A stretch of DNA of 19,273 nucleotides from an uncultured Chlamydiae bacterium (GCA_903867585.1 CAIPRZ010000080.1:1-19273), one strand, 5' to 3'. Positions 6,595 to 13,248 are shown, counted from the stretch's first letter. Notes: generated by a model not told the origin, from the sequence alone. Numbers and translations are program-made.

Positions 6595-7941
6595 ACTTTA
6601 CCTATTACCCCTGAAAAGCAGCCTCTCCTGGCTTTTTCTACAAAGTCATATGGCGATGATGATGTTTTAAATCGTATTTCTCTTGTTTCAAAAACTCTCC
6701 TAGGCATTGCTTTTGTAGGAAGTGCTGCTTTAGTTATTACTTCTTTAATTACTCCTTTATCCCCGATTGTTTTAGGAATCAGCATCCCAATTATTGCTAT
6801 TAGCTTTATAGTTTGGGGAATCTTGAAAATGGTAACAGACGACCTAAATGTACCTTTTACAAACAATAATGACCCTTCCTCCTCCTGGAATAACGATTTT
6901 TTTTCATGGAAATCAATCGATCCCAAAGGTTTAAAAAATTTTGGAAATACCTGTTTTATGAATTCGGTACTACAGAGTATTTGCCATATGGATAATATTG
7001 AACAATTGTTAAGCCAAGAGCTGACTTTACCCGCGCAACCATTTATTGGTCCTCTAACAGCAAGACAAGAAGAAAATAGAAATAAAGATTTAAAAAATCT
7101 CGGAAACCGTAATGAATTAAGAGAAAATTTATTAGCTCTTGCTAAAGAATTAAAAAAAGAAAATCCAGATAGACAAATTACAAATGCTTGCTCTTATGCG
7201 ATTGCTGATTCAATTATTGTAATTAACAGATTTGGTCGTATAGGTCGCCAACATGACGCTCAAGAATTTTTAACAACACTATTTGGTGAATTAGACTTAG
7301 CTACAAATCCAGCCTGCTCTTTTGTTTTACAAAAAATGGAACTTGCTGATGAACAGGGCAATCGCTTACCTCTTGAAGCGGCTGGGACATTAAATGCTAA
7401 TCAAGATCCCTGTTACAATTTTAATCTAAAGTATGATGGATTAAAAGAAGCTAAGGATACAGCAACTATTGATGATATTTTAGAAGCAAATTTTGCTGTC
7501 AATGAGCTAACAGGTTTTAATAAAGCAGTTTATCAAGATGAAGGTAATCCCTGTTTAGATTTTTTTAGACTAGTTTTATGCCATGAAAACCCAGACCAAT
7601 TGCAAAGTTTTTCTCTTACCTTACCCCGTCACTCTAGAGGGGCTAAATTACCAGGATCTATTACAGGTATTTGGAATCCTATTGCTATTGATGTAAATGT
7701 TGAAAGAATACAACCTGAACCAGCTTCTGTCGTTAGAATACAACTTGAACCAGCTTCTGTCGTTTTGCATTCAGGGTCTATTGGTGGGGGACACTATACA
7801 ACGCTTGTAAAAGAGCAAGATGGAACTTTTACTGTTAAAAATGATTCACATACCTACAAGGTTGATGAAGCTAGAGCCCACGCGATGGTTCTTCAAGATG
7901 GTTATATTGTTAACTATAAACGTGCTCAAGAGACTGCGTAA
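6592..7941 (+). CDS. Ubiquitin-specific protease (USP, peptidase C19) with N-terminal membrane hairpin; candidate effector
   Basis: 449 residues. Two hydrophobic stretches (about 35-54 and 57-79), separated only by a short Pro-containing turn, precede a USP domain. The Cys box GLKNFGNTCFMNSVLQSI (113-130) has the catalytic Cys121; RQHDAQEFL (219-227) matches the QQDAxEFL box; the His box SGSIGGGHYTTLV (394-406) has the catalytic His401, followed by KNDSHTYKV (416-424), which supplies the Asn/Asp third residue. All active-site positions are intact. USPs remove ubiquitin from proteins and are eukaryotic in origin, so this is probably a host-directed effector held in a membrane, perhaps the vacuole, by its hairpin. 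A 30-bp tandem duplication lies just before the His box. Catalytic assignment is strong; secretion and location are inferred. Confidence 0.9.
   Translation: MTLPITPEKQPLLAFSTKSYGDDDVLNRISLVSKTLLGIAFVGSAALVITSLITPLSPIVLGISIPIIAISFIVWGILKMVTDDLNVPFTNNNDPSSSWNNDFFSWKSIDPKGLKNFGNTCFMNSVLQSICHMDNIEQLLSQELTLPAQPFIGPLTARQEENRNKDLKNLGNRNELRENLLALAKELKKENPDRQITNACSYAIADSIIVINRFGRIGRQHDAQEFLTTLFGELDLATNPACSFVLQKMELADEQGNRLPLEAAGTLNANQDPCYNFNLKYDGLKEAKDTATIDDILEANFAVNELTGFNKAVYQDEGNPCLDFFRLVLCHENPDQLQSFSLTLPRHSRGAKLPGSITGIWNPIAIDVNVERIQPEPASVVRIQLEPASVVLHSGSIGGGHYTTLVKEQDGTFTVKNDSHTYKVDEARAHAMVLQDGYIVNYKRAQETA
7705..7764 (+). repeat. 30-bp tandem duplication inside the USP gene
   Basis: Two adjacent 30-base copies (7705-7734 and 7735-7764) differ at a single base (C versus T), encoding RIQPEPASVV and RIQLEPASVV. 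The reading frame is kept. The near-identity points to a recent event just upstream of the catalytic His box. Confidence 0.95.
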
Positions 7942-7960
7942 ATAAAAACGAAATAATTGA

Positions 7961-8001
7961 AAAAAGCTCCAAGTGTCAAAAGATACTTGGAGCTTTTTTT
8001 T
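7961..8001. terminator. Bidirectional rho-independent terminator
   Basis: Seventeen-base stem from 7961-7977 with 7982-7998 (core GCTCCAAGTGTC/GATACTTGGAGC, one G-T pair), AAAA loop, eight T on the plus side and six A (T on the minus strand) on the other. It sits between the end of the USP gene and the end of the convergent Ser/Ala-rich gene and can serve both. Confidence 0.9.
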
Positions 8002-8131
8002 ATGAGAAAGATTTTGTCTGCTTTATGCCGTAAACCTAGCTCCACAAAGATTTTTTTATCAGCGTGTATTCTGTAACCATCATTTTGTTAGTTAAGCTTC
8101 ATTTGCTGGAGAAGATGAGGCTGTTACTGAT

Positions 8132-9205
8132 TTAAGTTTTAAATCGTCTCCAAATCTTGAAAAAATCTTCAAAAACCGGAGTATCTCTTACCATGACACC
8201 CAAAGAGACCAAATAGCGACAATCGTCTGTACTGTAATTTAAAAGGGTAATCGGTTTTTCTTCTTCCTTTTTCCATTCTTTATAGCCCTTCACTAAGGAG
8301 GGAGCTTCCTCAGCACGATAGATGCAAATAGGAGCAGCCCTAGGAAATGACATTAAATCCCAAAATAACTCTTTGGAAATAGTTTCTTTAATCGATATTT
8401 TTTTTTGAAGTTCATATAACGTTTCTTGGATCAGTTCTGCAAAAGTTGTCAGTTCTTCAGAAGATTCATCTTTTTGTTCCACAAGCGTGAGCAAGGCATG
8501 AACAAAATTCTCATTTAATCGGGGATCATATTTAACTAAACGTGCAGAAAACTCATTAAATAGAGCAAAAAAAACTGATTCATAGCCTATCACAGTTTCA
8601 GGTGAGGTTTTTAATAAAGTCGTCAGTGTTTGAAGTTTCGCGTTCGCCCCAAATATATAACGATATTCTAAGCCTGTTTCCCAATGCGAGGCTGAACTTG
8701 CTTCCGCTTCTTTAGACGCTGGTTCTTTCATTGATCTTGGCCACGAAATTTTAGAAGGATCATCAGGACTTCTTGGCATATATTCCATAGAATCTCTATC
8801 CCATTTAAATGCTCTATCTGACTCATTAAGGGGAAATACGAGTTGAGTCTTATCTTCATATTCTACAGCTTTTTTTAAAGAAGAATCGATTGCGGTGACG
8901 CAAGAGCTAGAAGATGCTTGATAAATACGAGCTGTAACGGTGGGAGAAAAGCTTATTTTTTTTCTATCTGGGGCTGGACTTGATGATAGACCGCTAGAAG
9001 AACTAGAGTTGGATCCTTCCGCTGATAGCAAATGATCTGGTTGAGGCCTACCTCTTTTATGGCCGGAGGCTTGCAAAGAATCACCTCCAGCTGCTACAGC
9101 TTCAAGAGCTACCGCACTCACTATGCTGTGAACTGGGCTTGTTGCAGAGGGTGAAACGCCGGCTGCGGCGCCTAAAGAAGAAGAGGGAATCGATAAATTG
9201 GTCAT
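8132..9205 (-). CDS. Ser/Ala-rich protein with PP1-docking-like and AT-hook-like motifs; candidate effector
   Basis: 357 residues, no family recognised. The first 110 residues are low-complexity and Ser/Ala-rich, with no signal peptide or membrane segment, as is common for type III effectors. Within them, KRGRPQP (50-56) resembles an AT-hook core, and KISFSPTVTARIY (83-95) fits the RVxF phosphatase-1 docking consensus and follows the spacing K-[VI]-x-F-S-x-x-V-T seen in GADD34-type PP1 regulators. Residues about 175-357 look helical and globular. No clear Shine-Dalgarno site precedes ATG 9205; the upstream region is very AT-rich. Near the end, six T in the coding strand (8160-8165) may mark a one-base frameshift: the other frame reads on to 8092. 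Function is unknown; the motifs are short and could be chance. Confidence 0.72.
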   Translation of the reverse strand: MTNLSIPSSSLGAAAGVSPSATSPVHSIVSAVALEAVAAGGDSLQASGHKRGRPQPDHLLSAEGSNSSSSSGLSSSPAPDRKKISFSPTVTARIYQASSSSCVTAIDSSLKKAVEYEDKTQLVFPLNESDRAFKWDRDSMEYMPRSPDDPSKISWPRSMKEPASKEAEASSASHWETGLEYRYIFGANAKLQTLTTLLKTSPETVIGYESVFFALFNEFSARLVKYDPRLNENFVHALLTLVEQKDESSEELTTFAELIQETLYELQKKISIKETISKELFWDLMSFPRAAPICIYRAEEAPSLVKGYKEWKKEEEKPITLLNYSTDDCRYLVSLGVMVRDTPVFEDFFKIWRRFKT

Positions 9206-9331
9206 ATAGTTAAATGAGTTAGTTATTTAATTAATAAAATACTAATTAAACAACTAATTTAATTACAGAGATTAACAATTAACTACGTATTAAAATATAT
9301 AATATTAAATCAGTTTATATAAGAATTAAGG

Positions 9332-9362
9332 AAAAAAGCCCCGAATACATCGAGGCCTTTTT
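9332..9362 (-). terminator. Terminator of the symporter/small secreted protein operon
   Basis: On the minus strand the RNA folds as a 13-bp stem (9362-9350 with 9344-9332), including two G-U pairs, with a five-base loop, ending in six U. On the plus strand the same two pairs are mismatches, so it is built for minus-strand transcription. It directly abuts the stop of the small secreted protein gene. Confidence 0.82.
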
Positions 9363-9665
9363 TTATGAAGACGAGTTTGTCCACTCAATTTCGTAACATC
9401 GAGGTCCACAACGGGCTGTTTTTACATAGTTTAGCTTGGCATAAAGAGTTATTTCACCAGCACTCACGCTGTAAATACGTGTATGACCATCATCTTGTTC
9501 CAGTTTAATTTCTGAAATAGGGCTGCCTTGAGAAAGGTTTTCACGTAAATAGGAACTATCAAGGATCTCTCTGATCTCTTTCATCCCTTGTGAAAACGCA
9601 GACAGGGCTCCATGGGTGTGGCTAAAGCTTAATAAAAGGGCTGTAAATAGGGCTAATTTTTTCAT
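9363..9665 (-). CDS. Small secreted protein with C-x3-C motif
   Basis: 100 residues. A classic signal peptide (MKKLALFTALLLSF, then small residues to about ALSA at 20-23) leads a mature part of about 77 residues containing ARCGPRCYEIEW near the C-terminus, whose two Cys could form a disulfide. No family recognised. Its ATG overlaps the stop of the upstream symporter gene as ATGA (9662-9665), so the two are translationally coupled, and a terminator directly follows. The arrangement suggests a periplasmic partner or a protein used under the same conditions as the transporter, but no solute-binding signature is seen. The signal peptide and coupling are clear; function is not. Confidence 0.75.
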   Translation of the reverse strand: MKKLALFTALLLSFSHTHGALSAFSQGMKEIREILDSSYLRENLSQGSPISEIKLEQDDGHTRIYSVSAGEITLYAKLNYVKTARCGPRCYEIEWTNSSS

Positions 9666-10945
9666 TTTTTATTCTCAAAATTTTCACTTTGTAATACCTG
9701 ACTTTCACCCTCAGAACGGGCAACAAGTACAGCGCAGCAACTGTCACTAAAGACGTTAACAGTGGTTCTGCACATGTCGAGTATACGATCAACAGCCAAA
9801 AATAAACCAATACCTTCTGGTGGAAGGCCCAAGGTTTTTAAAATGACGATCACACAAACAAGGCTTCCAGCTGGAATTCCTGCCACTCCAAGTGAGGTGA
9901 TCAAAGCTAAAAAGCCGACAATAATTTGAGTAAGAATAGAAATTTTTAAACCAAACGCTTGAGCTACAAAAAGGGCCGCTACACACTCATAAAGTGCTGA
10001 TCCAGACATATTCATAGAGGTGCCAAGAGGAATCACTAAAGAGCAGACCTTATTAGATACATGGGCTCTTTTTTCAACACAATCCATGGTAACTGGTAGG
10101 GTTGCAGATGATGATGAGGTTGAAAAAGCTGTTGCTATAGCTGGACCCATAGCTCTTACATGTCTTAAGGGGTTAACATTTGCTATGTATTTTAAAAGTA
10201 GGGGAAGGACGACTCCGGCAAATATGGCAAGCGCTGTTAGGGCTGTCACAAAAAATAGGGCAAGGCTTTTTAACGAGTCGAAGCCGAAAGTAGCAAAAGT
10301 TTCTGCTACAAGACAAAAGACCCCAATCGGTAAACATTTTAATACTAGGTGCGTCACCTGTATCATCGTATTAAATATAGCTCCAATCACCCCCACCAGT
10401 TGGCTTGAATGTTGGGACTCTGTTTTTGAGATGGCATAACCAAATAGAAGACTGAAAAAAATAACCCCAAGCATTTGTCCCTTACCTAAGGCTTCAACGA
10501 TATTGGGAGGAATGATTTCTAATATGATGGATTTAATATTGTCACCTTCAAGCATCTGGGAAGCGTTAGCAGCTGTTTCTTTATGTTCGGCTAGATTTAG
10601 GCTTGAAATATTAACACTTGTTCCAGGCTTTATAATATTCACCACTGTAACGCCAATAACAACAGCGCAAAGGGTTGTTAAAAGATAAAAGAAAAAAGTT
10701 TTAAGACCCAATCTGCCAAAAGAGTGGTCTTGAGCCATTTTTGCGACCCCTGAAATGATTGAGCTTGCTACAAGAGGCACGACAACCATAGTTAGAGCAT
10801 GCAGAAAAAGGGTTCCCACAAGGTCAAAAAAGGAGTAGAAAGTGATGCCAAATAAAGAAGCTTCTTTGCCAAGAAGGCCGCCGATGAGGGCGCCAAGAAA
10901 AATGGCTCCTAAAATCATAAATAGTGATTTATTTCTTTTGGACAT
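9662..10945 (-). CDS. Dicarboxylate/amino acid:cation symporter (DAACS, GltP/DctA family)
   Basis: 427 residues, the usual length for this family of Na+ or H+ coupled uptake systems for glutamate, aspartate or C4-dicarboxylates. Key signatures are the re-entrant Ser-rich hairpin STSSSSATLP, the TM7 motif NMSGSALYE (family NMxGTxLYE), the second hairpin with AGIPAGS, and the TM8 ligand-binding stretch DRILDMCRTTVNVFSD. In the last, the Asp and Arg that bind acidic amino acid or carboxylate are kept, and a Ser replaces the usual Gly before the last Asp. AAGG is a few bases upstream of ATG 10945. It heads a two-gene unit with the small secreted protein. In an intracellular bacterium it would scavenge host glutamate or dicarboxylates; precise substrate unknown. 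Confidence 0.92.
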   Translation of the reverse strand: MSKRNKSLFMILGAIFLGALIGGLLGKEASLFGITFYSFFDLVGTLFLHALTMVVVPLVASSIISGVAKMAQDHSFGRLGLKTFFFYLLTTLCAVVIGVTVVNIIKPGTSVNISSLNLAEHKETAANASQMLEGDNIKSIILEIIPPNIVEALGKGQMLGVIFFSLLFGYAISKTESQHSSQLVGVIGAIFNTMIQVTHLVLKCLPIGVFCLVAETFATFGFDSLKSLALFFVTALTALAIFAGVVLPLLLKYIANVNPLRHVRAMGPAIATAFSTSSSSATLPVTMDCVEKRAHVSNKVCSLVIPLGTSMNMSGSALYECVAALFVAQAFGLKISILTQIIVGFLALITSLGVAGIPAGSLVCVIVILKTLGLPPEGIGLFLAVDRILDMCRTTVNVFSDSCCAVLVARSEGESQVLQSENFENKK

Positions 10946-11012
10946 GAAAACCTTTAGTTGTGATATCTTATTATGCGTAAGAGTAATCTTTTAATTGTTT
11001 TAAAACCACCCC

Positions 11013-11828
11013 ATGCCAGAGCTTCCTGAGGTTCAGACTATTGTTAATGGTCTGAATCAGACCATTTGTCATCAAACTATCCAAAAAATCGATGTTTTCA
11101 ATAAAAAAACACTTGATAGCCAGGAGGCTAAAAGTCTTCTAAATAAAACCATCCATTCTATAATTAGAAAGGGTAAATATATTATTTTAGGGCTTGAAGA
11201 CTGTGATCTTGTTATTCATTTACGGATGACGGGTCAGTTTTTTTATTTTCCCTATACCCATAATTATGAATTAGGTCCTTATGATCGGGTAGCGTTTAGC
11301 TTGTCAGAGGGGCTTTTAATCTTTAGAGATGTGAGACGGTTTGGAACGATGAAGCTTTGCTTATCTCATAAAGAGCTTCTAAAAAAGCTTGGGATTGACC
11401 CTTTATCAAGCGCTTTTACATCTGATTATTTAATAAATCTTTTCTCCCACTCCAAGACGGGAATAAAATCTTTTTTATTAGCCCAGGATAAAATTGCAGG
11501 TCTTGGAAATATTTATGTTGATGAGGCCCTTTTTTTAAGCAGGATCCATCCAGAATCTAGGGTTTCTAATATTGCGGTTGAATCGATAAGAGGGCTCCAG
11601 GAGGCCATAGTTGTGGTTTTACAGAAAGGATTAGAAGCCAAAGGGACAAGTATTGGAAATGGGCTTGGTAACTATCAGCATGTTAATGGAAGGGGAAAGA
11701 ACCAACAAACTCTTTTAGTCTATGGCCGATCTAAACAAGATTGTATAGTTTGCAATACAGACCTTGTTAAAACAAAGATCGCGGGAAGAGGAACAACTTT
11801 TTGTTCTAGTTGTCAAATTTTATATTAA
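11013..11828 (+). CDS. mutM: Formamidopyrimidine-DNA glycosylase (Fpg/MutM)
   Basis: 271 residues with complete Fpg architecture: N-terminal MPELPEVQTIV, whose Pro2 is the Schiff-base nucleophile and Glu3 the general acid; the catalytic-loop Lys in RKGKYIIL (52-59); the helix-two-turn-helix region with LAQDKIAGLGNIYVDEALF, matching the conserved GIGNIYADE block; and a C-terminal zinc finger CIVC...CSSC within VYGRSKQDC to FCSSCQ. It excises 8-oxoguanine and formamidopyrimidines and cleaves the abasic strand. No good Shine-Dalgarno sequence precedes ATG 11013, but the start is fixed by the obligatory MPELPE terminus. It diverges from the symporter gene across 67 bp. Confidence 0.95.
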   Translation: MPELPEVQTIVNGLNQTICHQTIQKIDVFNKKTLDSQEAKSLLNKTIHSIIRKGKYIILGLEDCDLVIHLRMTGQFFYFPYTHNYELGPYDRVAFSLSEGLLIFRDVRRFGTMKLCLSHKELLKKLGIDPLSSAFTSDYLINLFSHSKTGIKSFLLAQDKIAGLGNIYVDEALFLSRIHPESRVSNIAVESIRGLQEAIVVVLQKGLEAKGTSIGNGLGNYQHVNGRGKNQQTLLVYGRSKQDCIVCNTDLVKTKIAGRGTTFCSSCQILY

Positions 11829-11851
11829 TAATTGAATTCCAATTAATTAAG

Positions 11852-11876
11852 TGATTTTTTTTAATTAAAAAAATCA
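11852..11876. repeat. AT-rich near-perfect palindrome
   Basis: TGA-T8-AATT-A7-TCA: arms match apart from one extra T. It lies 24 bases after the mutM stop and 19 bases before the candidate small ORF. It could be a weak 3' end for mutM or a protein-binding site; there is no GC core, so it is not called a terminator. Confidence 0.5.
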
Positions 11877-11894
11877 ATTTATCTAATTAAATCC

Positions 11895-12044
11895 ATGACT
11901 TTTTCTTTAAATTATACTCCATCTGGAGTTGCTGGTTCAGATCATCTACAAAAAGCTTTTGTCAATAGGTCACAAGATCAACTTTCTTTAGAAACTTATC
12001 ATGAGGCTTATAAAGCCTCATTTACGCTGCAAGCTTGCGAATAA
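11895..12044 (+). CDS. Candidate small protein, 49 residues
   Basis: An ATG-started frame running to TAA (12042-12044) fills most of the space between mutM and tpx. The peptide (MTFSLNYTPSGVAGSDHL..., ending FTLQACE) is of normal composition, with no membrane segment. No clear Shine-Dalgarno site is present; the upstream region is strongly AT-rich, like that before the Ser/Ala-rich gene at 9205. An 8-bp hairpin (12001-12021, ATGAGGCT/AGCCTCAT) falls inside its 3' part. It may be a true small gene, the remnant of a longer effector, or chance. No homologue is recognised. Confidence 0.35.
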   Translation: MTFSLNYTPSGVAGSDHLQKAFVNRSQDQLSLETYHEAYKASFTLQACE

Positions 12045-12047
12045 AGA

Positions 12048-12066
12048 CTAGGTCTCAATGACCTAG
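12048..12066 (-). terminator. Probable terminator of tpx
   Basis: On the minus strand: CTAGGTC, loop ATTGA, GACCTAG, followed by TCTTTATT. The 7-bp perfect stem overlaps the tpx stop codon (12055-12057). The T-run is interrupted, so it is a modest terminator. Confidence 0.5.
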
Positions 12067-12558
12067 GAAATGAAATAACTTAGTGTAATTGGGCTCATGT
12101 GTGATTTCAGAAACAAGGTCTATATAGATGATGTTGTGGTGAGAATCTAATACCATAACACAACGGGCTGATAAGCCTTTTAATGGGCCAGAATCTATCA
12201 TTAGACCAAGCGAGGCAAGAGTCTGTTGATGTCTAAATAATGAAGCCGTTTTCACCTGATTGAGCCCTTCTAGTCCACAAACTCTTGATTGGGCAAAAGG
12301 GAGATCCATAGATAGAATAAGCGCTTGAGTTGAAGGGTGTTTTTTAAGGTGCTCATTTAAATGTTTGGCAGACAGCACACACGTCCCTGTGTCTAAACTT
12401 GGCACAAACCATAAAATCAGTTTATCATCTTTAAAAGAACTAAGATCCTTTTCTTCTAAGTTCTGCATAGTGAACTTTATGTTGGGCATATGGGAGCCCA
12501 CAGAGATAAGGTTTTTTTCTAGAGTGACAGGCTGATTTTTAAAAAATACTTGGGGCAT
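12055..12558 (-). CDS. tpx: Thiol peroxidase (Tpx, atypical 2-Cys peroxiredoxin)
   Basis: 167 residues from ATG 12558. The family layout is complete: FFKNQPVTL near the start, then VGSHMPN, PSLDTGTCVLSAKHLNE with the peroxidatic Cys60, DLPFAQSRVCGLEG with the resolving Cys94, GPLKGLSARCVMVLD and EITHEPNYTKLF at the C-terminus. It reduces alkyl hydroperoxides and H2O2 using thioredoxin. ATG 12558 gives the normal start MPQVFFKNQPVTL; a longer TTG reading to 12570 would run almost to the ATG of the divergent gene. GAG lies about nine bases upstream. A terminator-like hairpin overlaps its stop. The two divergent start codons are only 12 bp apart, so its promoter must lie inside the RING gene. 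Confidence 0.92.
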   Translation of the reverse strand: MPQVFFKNQPVTLEKNLISVGSHMPNIKFTMQNLEEKDLSSFKDDKLILWFVPSLDTGTCVLSAKHLNEHLKKHPSTQALILSMDLPFAQSRVCGLEGLNQVKTASLFRHQQTLASLGLMIDSGPLKGLSARCVMVLDSHHNIIYIDLVSEITHEPNYTKLFHFLGH

Positions 12559-12570
12559 AAATTTACTCAA

Positions 12571-13248
12571 ATGATTTTACTTCCTACAACACATATCTAT
12601 TTTGAAGATAATCTAAAAGCTAAATATTACCATTTGCAGCTTTCACAATTAACCGATGAAATAAATAAAAATATCGTAGAAAAAAAATGGGATATTTTGC
12701 AGGTTTTTCCCAAAAGCCATGAGCAAAGACAATATGTAGTTTTACGGGCCAATTATATATTCAAAATAAAAAAATATGCGGCAGATCATTTAGGTTACAG
12801 TTTTGATAAAAAATTCTCTCAAGTTTTTGATAAATTGGCCTTAATGCTGTGTGTCGGAACAGTTTTTCTTAAATATCACAATCCTCAAAACAGCCTTGTA
12901 ATCCCTTTAGTTTTGAGTTTTTGTCTCTTTAATGTTATTAAATTTTTCTCTAAATCCGCTTTAATAAAAGTTCAAAATAGAGCACTAGATCAATTACTTG
13001 ATAAAACCTATTTAAGGATCTGGACTATAGCACCTAAACTTGATGACTGCTCGATCTGTCTTGAGCCCATAAAAAAAAATCAACTTTTAGGGGGCCATTA
13101 CCCAGCAAACGCTACAGCCCATGTCTTTCATAGGCATTGTTTAGGCCCCCTTGTAAAACAAAACCACGATAAGGCCTATTTTTCCTGTCCCTTATGTAGG
13201 GACTATATCTGGTTACAATTACATCCTTCTAAGGTCGATAATGAATAA
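12571..13248 (+). CDS. RING-H2 finger protein with membrane hairpin; candidate E3 ubiquitin ligase effector
   Basis: 225 residues from ATG 12571. An N-terminal, mostly polar region (1-85) is followed by two hydrophobic segments (about 87-100 and 109-126) split by KYHNPQNS, then a C-terminal RING-H2-like finger: C160-SI-C163-LEPI, H184-VF-H187-RH-C190 and C206-PL-C209-R. RING domains recruit E2 enzymes for ubiquitin transfer and are a eukaryotic feature, so a host-directed role is likely. The Cys normally two residues before the first His is Thr182; His176 may substitute, or one zinc ligand may be lost. No Shine-Dalgarno site is visible, and a TTG at 12550 opens a longer but less likely reading overlapping tpx. 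E3 activity is inferred from the zinc finger only. Confidence 0.75.
   Translation: MILLPTTHIYFEDNLKAKYYHLQLSQLTDEINKNIVEKKWDILQVFPKSHEQRQYVVLRANYIFKIKKYAADHLGYSFDKKFSQVFDKLALMLCVGTVFLKYHNPQNSLVIPLVLSFCLFNVIKFFSKSALIKVQNRALDQLLDKTYLRIWTIAPKLDDCSICLEPIKKNQLLGGHYPANATAHVFHRHCLGPLVKQNHDKAYFSCPLCRDYIWLQLHPSKVDNE

Noticed and set aside
6588..6926. 112-residue minus-strand open frame
   Set aside because: Antisense to the hydrophobic N-terminus of the USP gene; a shadow of real coding sequence.
9622..9986. Two minus-strand open frames (62 and 65 residues)
   Set aside because: Out-of-frame shadows of the symporter gene on the same strand.
10020..10439. 139-residue plus-strand open frame
   Set aside because: Lies wholly inside the well-supported minus-strand dicarboxylate symporter gene; translation has no recognisable motif.
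10503..10688. 61-residue plus-strand open frame
   Set aside because: Also antisense to the symporter gene, with no ribosome site or family feature.
12001..12021. Hairpin ATGAGGCT/AGCCTCAT considered as a terminator
   Set aside because: No T-run follows on either strand.
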